This document shows, piece by piece, positions 1 to 9,659 of a DNA stretch of 64,000 nucleotides (the stretch's first letter is position 1; the number at the start of each line of letters is the position of its first letter). Origin of the DNA: Flavobacteriales bacterium (GTDB lineage Bacteria; Bacteroidota; Bacteroidia; Flavobacteriales_D; Sanyastnellaceae). The notes beneath the pieces were generated by a model. That model had not been told where the DNA came from. It did no database searches and saw only the letters and a program-made list of their open reading frames with translations. The DNA lies in contig JAGYJM010000002.1 of NCBI GenBank assembly GCA_018402085.1, positions 310,001 to 374,000 on the forward strand, given 5' to 3'. The translations under genes and the position numbers were made by a program.

Positions 1-84
1 GACGGAAGTTGTCCAAATCCCGCTTACTGACTTAAGAGAGAACTAAAACTTATTGACAAGGAATTATGAAGACCGCCAGAAGAG

Positions 85-738
85 TTAGTACTTTTTCTTT
101 TTCTTTTTCTTCGGTCCGCCTTTTTTAGGGACACTTGCTGCCTGGATTGAGCCGTGTACTTTGACCACTTCATTTGCCGAAATAATCTCGTAGTCATCGG
201 GCAGCACCAGTTTTCCTCCGGATAGTTCCTTGATCTGTGCACGAATGAGTTTGTCTTCTACGGTTTGTCTGTTGTAGAGCACGTATTGACGTTTCATTAA
301 GTCACCAATCGCTTTGGTAAATGCGGTTTTTTCATCGCCATCTTCCATGGCAGAAGCTTTATCGATCATGCGCTCGAGCACCTTACCGTAATGTCCGAAT
401 TTAGGAGGCTCTGCGGGGTATGGTACGCGCTCTGGCGGATTGGTGAAAGTTTCGGGAGCCGGCTTAGGGTAGGGGGCATCAACGTCAAGTTGAAAGCCCG
501 ACATAACGTAGAGGTGATCCCAGAGTTTGTGCTTGTAATCTTCAATATCGCGGAGGTACGGGAAAAGCTGCCCCATCACACTGATGATCGCCTTGGCAAC
601 TTCGTTGCGTTCTTCACGATCTTCAATGGTCAGTGCAAATTCAACCATTTGTTGAATATTTCGACCGTACTCCGGAATCACGAGATCCGGGCGTTCACTA
701 TTGTAAGGTAGAAAAGGACTTTCTTCAGTATGCTCCAT
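85..738 (-). CDS. DUF4290 domain protein
   Basis: A 217-residue protein of the Bacteroidota family DUF4290, recognised from its N-terminal half (NSERPDLVIPEYGRNIQ near residues 10-30) and the central pattern of alpha-helical segments. No biochemical role is known to me; the family often sits just upstream of murA in this phylum, and the gene points towards the left window edge where murA could follow, but none is visible in the first 84 bases. There is no signal peptide or membrane segment. The C-terminus ends in a very basic tail of about ten lysines, suggesting contact with nucleic acid or an acidic partner (inference). I chose ATG at 738 over the in-frame TTG at 747 because a TAAATTTG promoter box covers the TTG and ends 6 nt before the ATG. 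Confidence 0.85.
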   Translation of the reverse strand: MEHTEESPFLPYNSERPDLVIPEYGRNIQQMVEFALTIEDREERNEVAKAIISVMGQLFPYLRDIEDYKHKLWDHLYVMSGFQLDVDAPYPKPAPETFTNPPERVPYPAEPPKFGHYGKVLERMIDKASAMEDGDEKTAFTKAIGDLMKRQYVLYNRQTVEDKLIRAQIKELSGGKLVLPDDYEIISANEVVKVHGSIQAASVPKKGGPKKKKKKKY

Positions 739-744
739 ATCGCG

Positions 745-752
745 CAAATTTA
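745..752 (-). promoter_or_regulatory. Promoter -7 box for the DUF4290 gene
   Basis: TAAATTTG on the minus strand matches the Bacteroidota -7 consensus TAnnTTTG exactly. Only 6 nt separate it from the ATG at 738, so the mRNA would have almost no leader. No clear -33 TTG is seen. Confidence 0.6.
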
Positions 753-778
753 GTCATTTCAGGCTTGCTTGTGCTTTT

Positions 779-798
779 CCCCGCAAAAGCGGGGGATG
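779..798 (+). repeat. Dispersed hairpin element, copy A
   Basis: Stem CCCCGC, loop AAAA, stem GCGGGG, then GATG. One of eight copies of a REP-like element in the window. It lies in the spacer between the DUF4290 and uvrD genes, just upstream of the DUF4290 promoter. Confidence 0.75.
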
Positions 799-844
799 CG
801 AACATGTTCGGCACGCACAGAGAGCCTCTTTTCATAGATGAAAA
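799..844. other. Two adjacent palindromes in the DUF4290-uvrD spacer
   Basis: CGAACATGTTCG at 799-810 is a perfect 12-bp palindrome that directly abuts copy A of the hairpin element. A second inverted repeat, TTTTCAT / ATGAAAA with a 2-nt centre, lies at 829-844. Either could be a dimeric regulator site or simply part of a structured spacer; no regulator is recognisable. Confidence 0.4.
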
Positions 845-886
845 TGTTTGCCCCGCCAGAAGAATACCGCCCCCGATCGCAGCGGC

Positions 887-992
887 AGCCCCTGCTTGCG
901 CGGCACCGCAAGCCCCGGTGTGCGCTGGCTTGTCTGAGAAGACAAGACCCGCGCACACCGAAAAGGGCGGCGAGTGCCGTGCAAGCAGGGCT
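887..992. other. 106-nt GC-rich imperfect hairpin with GAGA loop
   Basis: Four stem blocks nest around one tetraloop: 887-906 pairs with 974-992 (one bulge, one G-T); 907-909 and 912-915 pair with 970-972 and 965-968; 916-925 pairs perfectly with 951-960; 929-935 pairs with 940-946. The loop 936-939 is GAGA, a GNRA tetraloop if transcribed as written. It lies just after the uvrD stop (1032) in the direction of uvrD transcription but has no T-run, so it is not a standard terminator. Candidates are a structured RNA, an mRNA-stabilising element or a miniature mobile element. Confidence 0.65.
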
Positions 993-1031
993 ACAGCGGA
1001 GAGCGGGAAAAGGCGGCCAGAATCGGTTGAA

Positions 1032-3308
1032 CTACAACACTTTCAATTTGGCAAACTTCAGTAGTAACTGTTTCTGTCCGGCCTTCGGAAAGAACACGGT
1101 CGCCTTGGCATTCGGTGACTCGCCTTCCACCTTAAGCACTTTCCCTTTCCCAAAACGCGCATGCTCTACCTCAACGCCTGCAACGATCTGTGAGATGTCA
1201 ACAGGAGCCGCAGAACTGCGCTCCGCCTCGCTCAAAGGCTTCTTATTCGAGCCGCCTGAACCTCCCGGCATCTGCCGGTAGAAGCGGTTTCGGGCGTCAT
1301 CGAACGATTTGCCGCCGGCGAAGGGATCCGGACGCGCCGATGAAACGGCAGGTACGTTCAGGTACTGTTCATCCACTTCTTCAATGAAGCGGGAGGGTTC
1401 ACACTGGATCAACTGCCCCCAGCGATAGCGCGTGATTGCATACGAGAGTACGGCGCGCTTGCGGGCGCGTGTCAGTGCCACATAGAAAAGACGGCGCTCT
1501 TCTTCGAGTTCATCACGTGAGTTTAACGCCATTTGACTCGGAAAAAGATCTTCTTCAAGACCGACAATATAGATGTAGTCAAACTCAAGCCCCTTTGAGC
1601 CGTGTACCGTCATCATATTGACCTTATTGTCGTCGTCATCATCTTTGTCAGCATCAGTCAGGAGGGCAACGTCAACGAGGAAGTCAGCCATGGTGCGTAT
1701 GGCTTCCGGCTGTTGCGGATCTGACTGGTCAGCGAATTCTTTGAGGCCATTCAGCAATTCTTGAATATTGTCGTATCGAGCGACACCCTCCGGCGTTTTA
1801 TCAACGTAAAGTGTTTTCAGCAAACCCGTGTGTTGTGCGATGTGCTGACCGAGTTCATAGGCATTGACCGTTTCAACCTGAGCAGAGAAGCTCTCTATCA
1901 TCGCTTGAAAGGCCTTGAGCTTGCTCAGGGTGCCGCCATTGAATTGAAGGCCGTGCGCATGCGGCGCGGTAAGTACCTCCCAGAATGTAACCCGCTGTGT
2001 GGCGCTTGCAGCGGTCATTTTATCGAGGGTGGTTTTTCCGATGGCTCGTGCCGGATAGTTAATGATGCGCTTCAGTGATTCGTCGTCGCTATGATTGGCG
2101 GCCAGTCGGAAATAGGCGAGCAGGTCTTTCACTTCTTTGCGCTGATAAAACGATAATCCGCCATAAATACGGTAAGGCAGGTTCATTTTACGCAAGGCCT
2201 CTTCAAACGAACGCGACTGGCTGTTGGTTCGATAAAGGATGGCAAACTCTCGGTTCGGTACCTGGTGCTGATTGATGGTCTCAAAGATGGATTCGGCCAC
2301 AAAACGGCCTTCGTCATTGTCAGACAGCGCCCGGTGCAGCAAGATCATGTCACCCTCACCGTTGTCAGTCCAGACCGTCTTTTTAATCTGGTTTTGGTTC
2401 TTGTCAATGATGGAGTTTGCCGCATTGACAATAACCTTGGTTGACCGGTAGTTCTGCTCAAGTTTGTACATCCCGAAATCAGGATAATCACGCTTGAAGT
2501 TGAGTATATTGCCGATATCAGCTCCGCGAAAGCTGTAGATTGACTGGGCGTCGTCGCCCACCACACACACATTGTGATGCACAGCGCCAAGCTGTTTAAT
2601 GATCAGGTATTGCGCAAAGTTGGTGTCTTGGTACTCGTCAACTAGAATAAACTGAAATTTATGCTGGTAGCGGTGCAAAACATCAGGATGGTCTCTGAGC
2701 AGCACATTGGTTTTGAAGAGGAGATCGTCAAAATCCATAGCTCCTGAACGCTGACATCGAATGGTGTATTCTTTGTATATATCAGCGAGTCTCGGACGAC
2801 CTGCGAGGTGGTCTTCATTGATAACTTCGGTATTACGGGCGTAGGCATCCGGACCAATCAGGTTATTCTTGGCTGAAGAAATACGCGATTGCACCGATGC
2901 CGGCTTGTAGGCCTTGTCATCGAGGTTCATTGACTTGACGACATCTTTGATTACCGAACGGCTGTCTTGTGTGTCGTAAATGGTAAAATTACGGGGGTAG
3001 TTGATTTTCTCTGACTCCATGCGCAGGATGCGCGCGAAAACGGAGTGAAAGGTTCCCATCCAGATATTGGCAGATTCTTTGTCACCGATAATCTGGGAGA
3101 TCCGTTCTTTCATCTCCCGTGCCGCTTTATTTGTAAAGGTGAGCGAGAGGATAGAAAACGGGTCAACACCTTGATTGATCAGGTGTGCAATACGATAGGT
3201 GAGCACACGGGTTTTTCCGGAGCCTGCTCCGGCGATGACCATCATAGGCCCCTCTATGTGTTCAACAGCCTTTCGCTGCGCCTCGTTGAGATGATTTAAG
3301 TACTCCAC
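1032..3308 (-). CDS. uvrD: UvrD/PcrA-type superfamily 1 DNA helicase
   Basis: A 758-residue 3'-5' DNA helicase of the UvrD/PcrA/Rep family, acting in nucleotide excision and mismatch repair and in removing proteins from DNA. Visible motifs in order: Q-motif region (LNEAQRKAVE), Walker A GAGSGKT near residue 30, TFTNKAAREM (Ia), VDEYQDTN (Walker B), GDDAQSIYSFRGA (III), QNYRST (IV), TVHGSKGLEF (V) and FYVALTRARKR (VI). A C-terminal Tudor-like segment (GVEVEHARFGKGKVLKVEGE) is typical of PcrA. The start is a GTG at 3308, 4 nt behind a TAnnTTTG box, implying a leaderless mRNA. The name pcrA would fit equally well. Confidence 0.95.
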   Translation of the reverse strand: MEYLNHLNEAQRKAVEHIEGPMMVIAGAGSGKTRVLTYRIAHLINQGVDPFSILSLTFTNKAAREMKERISQIIGDKESANIWMGTFHSVFARILRMESEKINYPRNFTIYDTQDSRSVIKDVVKSMNLDDKAYKPASVQSRISSAKNNLIGPDAYARNTEVINEDHLAGRPRLADIYKEYTIRCQRSGAMDFDDLLFKTNVLLRDHPDVLHRYQHKFQFILVDEYQDTNFAQYLIIKQLGAVHHNVCVVGDDAQSIYSFRGADIGNILNFKRDYPDFGMYKLEQNYRSTKVIVNAANSIIDKNQNQIKKTVWTDNGEGDMILLHRALSDNDEGRFVAESIFETINQHQVPNREFAILYRTNSQSRSFEEALRKMNLPYRIYGGLSFYQRKEVKDLLAYFRLAANHSDDESLKRIINYPARAIGKTTLDKMTAASATQRVTFWEVLTAPHAHGLQFNGGTLSKLKAFQAMIESFSAQVETVNAYELGQHIAQHTGLLKTLYVDKTPEGVARYDNIQELLNGLKEFADQSDPQQPEAIRTMADFLVDVALLTDADKDDDDDNKVNMMTVHGSKGLEFDYIYIVGLEEDLFPSQMALNSRDELEEERRLFYVALTRARKRAVLSYAITRYRWGQLIQCEPSRFIEEVDEQYLNVPAVSSARPDPFAGGKSFDDARNRFYRQMPGGSGGSNKKPLSEAERSSAAPVDISQIVAGVEVEHARFGKGKVLKVEGESPNAKATVFFPKAGQKQLLLKFAKLKVL

Positions 3309-3312
3309 TGCG

Positions 3313-3320
3313 CAAAAGTA
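3313..3320 (-). promoter_or_regulatory. Promoter -7 box for uvrD
   Basis: TACTTTTG on the minus strand matches TAnnTTTG. It ends 4 nt before the GTG start at 3308, so transcription should begin at or next to the start codon. Confidence 0.6.
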
Positions 3321-3367
3321 ACAAAGCGCATCTGGATGTGAGTGGCTTTAAACGTGTAGTTCTGTTT

Positions 3368-3387
3368 CAGCGCAAAAGCGCTGGATG
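3368..3387 (+). repeat. Dispersed hairpin element, copy B
   Basis: Stem CAGCGC, loop AAAA, stem GCGCTG, then GATG. It lies between the divergent uvrD and rpsL promoters. The rest of the 313-bp spacer 3309-3621 holds the two promoters and the rpsL leader; I see no gene in it. Confidence 0.75.
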
Positions 3388-3527
3388 TACTCATCAGTGC
3401 CAGGTAAGGCAAAAAAAGCACCGTAAAACGACGCTTCCGAAGCTCAGATTTGTGAGATTTGCCCCTCTTTCAGCAAGAGGGTGTTCGTTTTTAACACGCT
3501 GCACTGAAATTAAAATACCCAAAGCCA

Positions 3528-3557
3528 TTGAAATTCGGGAATAACCCCTTACATTTG
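3528..3557 (+). promoter_or_regulatory. Promoter of the str-S10-spc-alpha cluster
   Basis: TTG at 3528-3530, a 19-nt spacer and TACATTTG at 3550-3557 fit the Bacteroidota -33/-7 promoter pattern well. Transcription should start near 3561, giving a leader of about 60 nt before rpsL. This is the only strong promoter seen ahead of the ribosomal protein cluster. Confidence 0.7.
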
Positions 3558-3560
3558 CAG

Positions 3561-3578
3561 CCCCAAAAAAAATTGGGG
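3561..3578 (+). promoter_or_regulatory. Hairpin at the 5' end of the rpsL mRNA
   Basis: CCCCAA (3561-3566) pairs with TTGGGG (3573-3578) around an A6 loop. It begins right at the expected transcription start, so it would cap the transcript's 5' end. It could stabilise the mRNA or serve ribosomal protein feedback; neither is shown. Confidence 0.45.
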
Positions 3579-3621
3579 AAGAGTATTTTGTCGAAAACTT
3601 TTTGATAGAGAAAACCGGAAT

Positions 3622-3999
3622 ATGCCGACGATACAACAGCTCATTCGCAAGGGTCGCATCTCAAAAGTGAAGCCCAATAAATCAGCGGCGCTTGACGCTT
3701 GTCCGCAGCGTCGCGGCGTTTGCGTACGTGTTTATACAACGACTCCGAAGAAGCCAAACTCAGCGATGCGAAAGGTGGCTCGTGTGCGCCTCACCAACGG
3801 CAACGAAGTGAACGCTTACATTGGAGGCGAAGGACATAACCTTCAGGAGCACAGTATCGTTTTGGTACGCGGTGGTCGTGTTAAAGATCTTCCGGGTGTT
3901 CGTTATCACATCGTGCGCGGGGCACTTGATACCGCGGGTGTTGAAGGACGTAACCAGCGTCGTTCGAAGTACGGCACAAAACGACCTAAGAAGAAATAA
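3622..3999 (+). CDS. rpsL: 30S ribosomal protein S12
   Basis: Small-subunit protein uS12 (125 residues), which lines the decoding centre and controls accuracy. The highly conserved [13 protein letters not shown] and [11 protein letters not shown] segments are intact. The lysines whose replacement gives streptomycin resistance in other bacteria are present, so this looks like the sensitive form. First gene of the str block, 17 nt before rpsG. Confidence 0.98.
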   Translation: MPTIQQLIRKGRISKVKPNKSAALDACPQRRGVCVRVYTTTPKKPNSAMRKVARVRLTNGNEVNAYIGGEGHNLQEHSIVLVRGGRVKDLPGVRYHIVRGALDTAGVEGRNQRRSKYGTKRPKKK

Positions 4000-4016
4000 T
4001 TCCTTGAGATAGCGCT

Positions 4017-4484
4017 ATGAGAAGGAAAACAGCCAAAAGGATCCCCACGTTACCAGATCCGCGTTTTAATGACGTTATGGTAACCAAGTTCGTGAACAAC
4101 CTCATGCTGGAGGGCAAGAAGAGTGTTGCACTCACCATTTTTTATGATGCCATTGATCGCGTGTCTGAGAAGACCGGAGAAGACGGGCTCGAGATCTTCA
4201 AGAAAGGGTTGAGCAATGTGACGCCCGGTGTAGAGGTTCGCAGCCGCCGTGTAGGAGGGGCGACGTTTCAGATCCCGCAGCCGATTCGCGATTCAAGGAA
4301 GCTTTCCCTGGGGATGAAATGGCTGATCCGTTTTTCTCGCAAGCGCAACGAGAAAACTATGGCAGAGCGTCTCGCAGCTGAAATTATGGCTGCTGCCAAA
4401 GAAGAGGGCGCAACCTTCAAGAAAAAAGAAGAAACGCATCGGATGGCCGAGGCAAATAAAGCATTCTCTCACTTCCGTTTTTAA
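4017..4484 (+). CDS. rpsG: 30S ribosomal protein S7
   Basis: uS7 (155 residues), a primary 16S rRNA binder that nucleates assembly of the 30S head. The N-terminal MRRKTAKRIPTLPDPRF and the TFQIP(Q)P-x-R loop are diagnostic. Usual family length. It sits between rpsL and fusA as in most bacteria; S7 is the autoregulator of this operon in E. coli, but no equivalent site is evident here. Confidence 0.98.
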   Translation: MRRKTAKRIPTLPDPRFNDVMVTKFVNNLMLEGKKSVALTIFYDAIDRVSEKTGEDGLEIFKKGLSNVTPGVEVRSRRVGGATFQIPQPIRDSRKLSLGMKWLIRFSRKRNEKTMAERLAAEIMAAAKEEGATFKKKEETHRMAEANKAFSHFRF

Positions 4485-4504
4485 TCGATCACGACTAGAC
4501 AACC

Positions 4505-6619
4505 ATGGCAAAAAGAGATCTCAAATTCACCCGTAATATCGGTATCGCTGCTCACATTGATGCCGGTAAAACGACCACTACAGAGCGTATTCTGTACTAT
4601 GGCGGTGTGAACCATAAAATCGGGGAAGTGCACGATGGTGGCGCGACGATGGACTGGATGGAGCAGGAGCAGGAGCGAGGTATCACAATTACTTCGGCAG
4701 CGACGACCCTCAACTGGAACTACCGCGACCAGAAGTACCATGTGAACATTATTGATACTCCCGGACACGTTGACTTTACTGTAGAGGTGAACCGCTCACT
4801 TCGTGTGCTTGACGGGCTCGTATTCCTCTTTAGCGCGGTTGACGGTGTGGAGCCTCAGTCAGAGACTAACTGGCGACTGGCCGATAATTACAACGTGCCA
4901 CGTATCGGTTTCGTCAACAAGATGGACCGTCAGGGGGCTGACTTCCTCAACGTGTGCAAGCAGGTAAAGGAGATGCTCGGCAGCCACGCGCTACCATTGC
5001 AAATTCCGATTGGTGCTGAAGACGACTTTGAGGGGGTGGTTGATTTGATCAACTTCCGCGGCATCGTCTGGAACGAAGAGGATATGGGGATGACCTTCAA
5101 GGAGGTTGAAGTTCCTGCTGACATTCTTGACGAAGCTACAGAGTATCGTGAGAAGCTTCTCGAAGCTGTTGCGGAGTTTGATGAGACCGATACCTTGATG
5201 GAGAAATTCTTCGAAGATCCTGAGTCACTCACCGAGCGCGAAATCCTCGATTGTCTTCGCCAGGCAACCATCTCCGGAAAAGTTGTTCCGATGATGTGTG
5301 GATCAGCCTTTAAGAACAAAGGTGTTCAGGCTATGCTCGATATGGTGATGGAGATTCTTCCTTCACCGCTTGACGTTGAGGCAGTAACCGGAACCAATCC
5401 TGATTCGGAAGAAGAGGAGAAGCGTCGCCCTGATTACGATGAACCTTTTGCCGCACTCGCATTCAAGATCGCAACGGATCCTTTTGTAGGTCGTCTAGCA
5501 TTTACGCGGGCATACTCAGGAGTACTTTCTTCAGGGTCTTACGTGCTGAACACACGCACAGGCAAAAAGGAGCGTATTTCGCGCATCTTCCAGATGCACG
5601 CGAATAAGCAGAATCAAATTGATCAACTGGGTGCCGGAGACATTGGCGCACTGGTTGGCTTTAAAGATATTAAGACGGGAGACACGCTCTGTGACGAGAG
5701 CAAGCCCATCGTACTGGAGTCAATGACCTTCCCTGAACCGGTTATTGGTCTCGCGATCGAACCGAAGACCCAGGCAGATGTAGATAAACTGGGTGTTGCG
5801 TTGGCTAAACTCGCAGAAGAAGACCCCACCTTCCAGGTGCGTTCGGATGAAGATACCGGCCAAACTGTCATCAGTGGCATGGGAGAGCTTCACCTCGAGA
5901 TTATCATTGACCGTTTGAAGCGTGAGTTCAAAGTGGAATGTAACCAAGGACGCCCACAGGTGTCTTACAAGGAAGCAATCACAGGATGGACTGACCACCG
6001 TGAAGTTTACAAGAAGCAATCAGGTGGACGTGGTAAGTTTGCGGATATCGTAGTGAAAATCGGACCGAACGATGACCTCGAGAACCCAGGACTGAAGTTT
6101 GTGAACAACATCAAAGGCGGTAACGTGCCTCGTGAGTTTGTTCCTTCTGTTGAAAAGGGCTTCAAAGACGCCATGCAGAATGGTGTGCTCGCAGGTTTCC
6201 CGATTGACTCAATGACTGTTGAATTGAATGACGGGTCGTTCCACCCTGTGGATTCAGATGGTTTGTCATTTGAGCTTGCCGCAAAGATGGCTTACCGTCA
6301 TGCTGTGAAGGGCTGTAGTCCGGTGATTCTGGAGCCTATCATGCAGGTTGAAGTTGTGACGCCGGAAGAGAACATGGGTGACGTGATTGGTGACCTCAAT
6401 AAGCGTCGTGCGCTGATAGAGGGTACAGATGAGCGTAACGGTTCAACTGTGATCAAGGCGAAGGTGCCTTTGAGTGAGATGTTTGGTTACGTAACGGATC
6501 TTCGCACCATCACCAGTGGTCGTGCGACCTCTTCGATGGTATTCTCAAACTTCTCGGAGGCCCCTACGAACATACAACAGCAGGTTATTGAAGAAGTAAG
6601 CGGTAAGCAAACTGCATAA
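4505..6619 (+). CDS. fusA: Elongation factor G
   Basis: EF-G (704 residues), the GTPase that drives translocation of tRNA and mRNA on the ribosome. G1 [13 protein letters not shown] near residue 17, switch [10 protein letters not shown] and G4 NKMDRQGAD are intact, followed by domains II-V ending in the [16 protein letters not shown] region. Normal length, and no fusidic-acid-specific change was looked for beyond motif level. Notably no tuf gene follows; rpsJ starts 12 nt after the stop. Confidence 0.98.
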   Translation: MAKRDLKFTRNIGIAAHIDAGKTTTTERILYYGGVNHKIGEVHDGGATMDWMEQEQERGITITSAATTLNWNYRDQKYHVNIIDTPGHVDFTVEVNRSLRVLDGLVFLFSAVDGVEPQSETNWRLADNYNVPRIGFVNKMDRQGADFLNVCKQVKEMLGSHALPLQIPIGAEDDFEGVVDLINFRGIVWNEEDMGMTFKEVEVPADILDEATEYREKLLEAVAEFDETDTLMEKFFEDPESLTEREILDCLRQATISGKVVPMMCGSAFKNKGVQAMLDMVMEILPSPLDVEAVTGTNPDSEEEEKRRPDYDEPFAALAFKIATDPFVGRLAFTRAYSGVLSSGSYVLNTRTGKKERISRIFQMHANKQNQIDQLGAGDIGALVGFKDIKTGDTLCDESKPIVLESMTFPEPVIGLAIEPKTQADVDKLGVALAKLAEEDPTFQVRSDEDTGQTVISGMGELHLEIIIDRLKREFKVECNQGRPQVSYKEAITGWTDHREVYKKQSGGRGKFADIVVKIGPNDDLENPGLKFVNNIKGGNVPREFVPSVEKGFKDAMQNGVLAGFPIDSMTVELNDGSFHPVDSDGLSFELAAKMAYRHAVKGCSPVILEPIMQVEVVTPEENMGDVIGDLNKRRALIEGTDERNGSTVIKAKVPLSEMFGYVTDLRTITSGRATSSMVFSNFSEAPTNIQQQVIEEVSGKQTA

Positions 6620-6631
6620 TTGACTGAGACA

Positions 6632-6937
6632 ATGGCACAAAAGATCCGCATAAAACTAAAGTCATACGATCACAATCTCGTAGATAAGTCTGCTGAGAAA
6701 ATCGTAAAGACCGTTAAAAATACAGGTGCTGTCATCAGTGGTCCTATTCCGCTGCCGACACACCGCAGAATTTACACCGTACTGCGCTCGCCGCACGTGA
6801 ACAAGAAGTCGCGTGAGCAGTTCGAGCTTTCGAGCTATAAGAGGCTTCTCGATATCTACAGTTCTTCATCGAAGACTGTTGATGCACTGATGCGCCTCGA
6901 GTTACCGAGCGGTGTTGAGGTAGAGATTAAAGTTTAA
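6632..6937 (+). CDS. rpsJ: 30S ribosomal protein S10
   Basis: uS10 (101 residues), part of the 30S head and also the NusE antitermination factor. [15 protein letters not shown] and the [24 protein letters not shown] loop are diagnostic. The start is ATG at 6632; an in-frame TTG at 6620 abuts the fusA stop but would add residues not found in the family. First gene of the S10 block. Confidence 0.97.
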   Translation: MAQKIRIKLKSYDHNLVDKSAEKIVKTVKNTGAVISGPIPLPTHRRIYTVLRSPHVNKKSREQFELSSYKRLLDIYSSSSKTVDALMRLELPSGVEVEIKV

Positions 6938-6955
6938 TTAAGTAATACTAGAGCG

Positions 6956-7576
6956 ATGCCCGGACTCATAGGGAAGAAAATTGGTATGACCAGCATGTAT
7001 GATGCCGCTGGGAAAAATGTCCCATGCACGATTTTGGAAGCTGGTCCTTGTGTTGTTACGCAAGTCAAGACCCTGGAGAAGGATGGCTATGAAGCAATTC
7101 AACTCGGCTGGGGCGAGAAGACCGAAAAACGCACCAGTAAGCCGATGAAAGGCCATTTTGACAAAGCAGGAGTGAAGCCTCAAAAGCGACTGGCTGAATT
7201 CATTGGGTTCAATGAAGCGTTGAAAGCAGGTGACCAGATAGGCGTAAACGATGTGTTTAATGAAGGCGATTTCGTTTTCGTTATCGGTAAGAGCAAAGGA
7301 AAAGGCTTCCAGGGGGTGGTGAAGCGCCATGGTTTTGGAGGGGTTGGACAAGCAACCCACGGACAGCATAACCGCTTGCGTGCTCCTGGTTCTATCGGTG
7401 CCGCGTCTTATCCTGCGCGTGTTTTTAAGGGAATGCGCATGGCTGGCCAAACCGGCAACAAGCGTGTGACCACAGAAAACCTCGAGGTCATGAAAGTAAT
7501 GCCTGAAGAGGGGCTGCTCGTTGTGAAGGGAGCGGTTCCGGGGCACAAAGGTTCAACCGTTTTAATTCGGAAGTAA
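6956..7576 (+). CDS. rplC: 50S ribosomal protein L3
   Basis: uL3 (206 residues), an early-assembly 23S rRNA binder near the peptidyl transferase centre. N-terminal [13 protein letters not shown] and the [16 protein letters not shown] loop are conserved; the Gln in MAGQTG corresponds to the residue methylated by PrmB in E. coli. Separated from rplD by 1 nt, implying translational coupling. Confidence 0.98.
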   Translation: MPGLIGKKIGMTSMYDAAGKNVPCTILEAGPCVVTQVKTLEKDGYEAIQLGWGEKTEKRTSKPMKGHFDKAGVKPQKRLAEFIGFNEALKAGDQIGVNDVFNEGDFVFVIGKSKGKGFQGVVKRHGFGGVGQATHGQHNRLRAPGSIGAASYPARVFKGMRMAGQTGNKRVTTENLEVMKVMPEEGLLVVKGAVPGHKGSTVLIRK

Positions 7577-7577
7577 G

Positions 7578-8216
7578 ATGGAGTTGATAGTACATAACAC
7601 AGAAGGCCAGAGCACCTCGAAAAAGGTGAAGCTTGACGAGGGTGTTTTCGGGGTTGAACCGAATGACCATGCCATCTATCTGGATGTAAAGCGTTATCTC
7701 GCAAGCCAGCGTCAAGGTACGCACAAGTCGAAAGAGCGCTCAGACGTTGCCGGTAGCACCAAGAAGATCAAGCGTCAAAAAGGTACTGGAACCGCGCGCG
7801 CCGGGGATATCAAAAACCCTTTGTTTCGCGGCGGTGGTACTGTATTCGGTCCGCGTCCACGCAAATATGAAGTGCGTCTGAACCACAAAGTGAAGCAGTT
7901 GGCGCGTCGTTCAGCGCTGACCTACAAGGCTCGTGAAGAAGCAATTAAGCTTGTTGAAGATATCAAGATGGAAGTTGCTAAGACACAAGACTTCCTTAAG
8001 GTGATGAAGAATCTGAAAACAGATACGGAGAAGACGTTGGTCGTTCTCCCTGAGCACAACCAAAACGTGTACCTCTCATCGCGTAATTCGAAAAAGCATA
8101 TGGTGCGTGTAGCATCTGATCTCAATACCTACGACATTCTCAACTGCAAGCATCTTGTCTTTGTTGGCAACGCGCATGAAGTAGTTCAAGGAATGCTTAA
8201 AACGGAAGAGAAATGA
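7578..8216 (+). CDS. rplD: 50S ribosomal protein L4
   Basis: uL4 (212 residues), lining the nascent peptide exit tunnel. The tunnel-loop segment KRQKGTGTARAG and GGGTVFGPRPR are intact, with no insertion of the type linked to macrolide resistance visible. The stop overlaps the rplW start by 4 nt (ATGA). Confidence 0.97.
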   Translation: MELIVHNTEGQSTSKKVKLDEGVFGVEPNDHAIYLDVKRYLASQRQGTHKSKERSDVAGSTKKIKRQKGTGTARAGDIKNPLFRGGGTVFGPRPRKYEVRLNHKVKQLARRSALTYKAREEAIKLVEDIKMEVAKTQDFLKVMKNLKTDTEKTLVVLPEHNQNVYLSSRNSKKHMVRVASDLNTYDILNCKHLVFVGNAHEVVQGMLKTEEK

Positions 8217-8506
8217 AGGACGTACTGATCAAGCCACTCATTACTGAGAAGCTTACGGCAGATGCCGAGAAGTATAACCGCTACGGATTCGTGGTTGCGG
8301 CGGGCACAAATAAAATTGAGATCAAAAAAGCTGTAGAATCAGCTTACGGTGTCAAAGTGACCAAGGTGCGCACGGTGAATGTGGACGGAAAAAAGCGCTC
8401 ACGATATACCAAGACAGGTACGGTGAACGGAAGAACTGACGGATTTAAGAAAGCGATCGTTCAACTCGCCGAGGGCGATATGATCGACTTCTACGATAAC
8501 ATTTAA
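8213..8506 (+). CDS. rplW: 50S ribosomal protein L23
   Basis: uL23 (97 residues), placed at the tunnel exit where trigger factor and SRP dock. The opening [13 protein letters not shown] and the central [17 protein letters not shown] match the family. Its start overlaps the rplD stop. Confidence 0.97.
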   Translation: MKDVLIKPLITEKLTADAEKYNRYGFVVAAGTNKIEIKKAVESAYGVKVTKVRTVNVDGKKRSRYTKTGTVNGRTDGFKKAIVQLAEGDMIDFYDNI

Positions 8507-8520
8507 TCGGAGGAAAGAAG

Positions 8521-9345
8521 ATGGCACTGAAAAAGTTTAAACCCGTAACACCGGGACAGCGACACAGAGAGGCCAGCACGTTTGATGATGTCACAACGAG
8601 CAAGCCCTACAAGCCTCTCTTGGCTCCGATCAAGAAGTCAGGCGGACGTAACAATACTGGAAAAATGACTATGCGCTACCGTGGTGGTGGTCATAAACGT
8701 CGTTACCGCATCATCGACTTCAAGCGGAATAAGTTTGACATTCCTGCTGAGGTGTTGACCATTGAGTACGACCCGAACCGCTCTGCGCGCATTGCACTTG
8801 TGGAATACCAAGATGGTGAGAAGCGCTACATCATTGCTCCAGACGGACTGAAAGTTGGTCAGACGATTAAAAACGGAAAGGGTTCGGCTCCAGAAGTAGG
8901 AAATGCACTACCTCTCAGCGATATTCCGTTGGGAACAATTATCCACAACATTGAACTCGCACCTGGTCAAGGAGGAATTCTGGCGCGAAGCGCTGGAAGC
9001 TATGCGCAGTTGAATGCACGTGATAAGAAATACGCGATCGTTAAGTTGCCGAGTGGTGAAACCCGCATGATTCTGTCAACTTGTATGGCATCCATTGGGT
9101 CTGTGTCAAACTCTGAACACAACCTTCAGGTGCTCGGTAAAGCTGGTCGTAAACGTTGGAAAGGCCGCCGTCCGCGTGTACGCGGAGTGGTAATGAACCC
9201 TGTAGATCACCCAATGGGTGGTGGTGAGGGACGCCAGTCAGGTGGTCACCCACGAAGCCGCAATGGCATACCTGCAAAAGGCTACAAGACCCGTAAGCCG
9301 AAGAAGCAGTCGAATAAAATGATTATTGAACGTCGCAAGAAATAA
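8521..9345 (+). CDS. rplB: 50S ribosomal protein L2
   Basis: uL2 (274 residues), needed for subunit joining and the peptidyl transferase region. [22 protein letters not shown] near residue 40 and the C-terminal [10 protein letters not shown] loop are diagnostic. The first His of the HPxGGGEGR loop is kept, while the second position, often His in E. coli-type L2, is Met here. Confidence 0.98.
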   Translation: MALKKFKPVTPGQRHREASTFDDVTTSKPYKPLLAPIKKSGGRNNTGKMTMRYRGGGHKRRYRIIDFKRNKFDIPAEVLTIEYDPNRSARIALVEYQDGEKRYIIAPDGLKVGQTIKNGKGSAPEVGNALPLSDIPLGTIIHNIELAPGQGGILARSAGSYAQLNARDKKYAIVKLPSGETRMILSTCMASIGSVSNSEHNLQVLGKAGRKRWKGRRPRVRGVVMNPVDHPMGGGEGRQSGGHPRSRNGIPAKGYKTRKPKKQSNKMIIERRKK

Positions 9346-9356
9346 GTAGTTTAACG

Positions 9357-9638
9357 ATGGCTCGTTCACTTAAAAAACCTCCGTTTGTACACTATAAGCT
9401 CGCTCAGCGCATTGAAAGCGCTCAGGCAGCGGGTAAGAAGAATGTGATCAAGACCTGGTCGCGTGCATCCACTATCACCCCAGACTTTGTGGGGTTGACA
9501 ATAGGTGTGCACAACGGACGCCAGTTTATCCCCGTATATGTGACCGAGAATATGGTCGGTCACAAGCTTGGGGAATTTTCACCAACGCGCACCTTCCGCG
9601 GACATGGAGGCAACAAGAAAGATAAAGGCAGACGTTAA
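9357..9638 (+). CDS. rpsS: 30S ribosomal protein S19
   Basis: uS19 (93 residues), in the 30S head with S13. [15 protein letters not shown], the [21 protein letters not shown] core and the [18 protein letters not shown]-terminus are typical. Usual length; 21 nt before rplV. Confidence 0.98.
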   Translation: MARSLKKPPFVHYKLAQRIESAQAAGKKNVIKTWSRASTITPDFVGLTIGVHNGRQFIPVYVTENMVGHKLGEFSPTRTFRGHGGNKKDKGRR

Positions 9639-9659
9639 CGGAGCTAAAGAATTTACACC

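Noticed and set aside
633-1064. 143-codon plus-strand frame over the uvrD-DUF4290 spacer
   Set aside because: It runs through the GC-rich 106-nt hairpin and the antisense of the DUF4290 gene; its composition follows the hairpin, not a protein family.
6620-6631. Loss of a tuf gene between fusA and rpsJ as a deletion
   Set aside because: Bacteroidota commonly keep tuf elsewhere; the 12-nt fusA-rpsJ junction looks ancestral.
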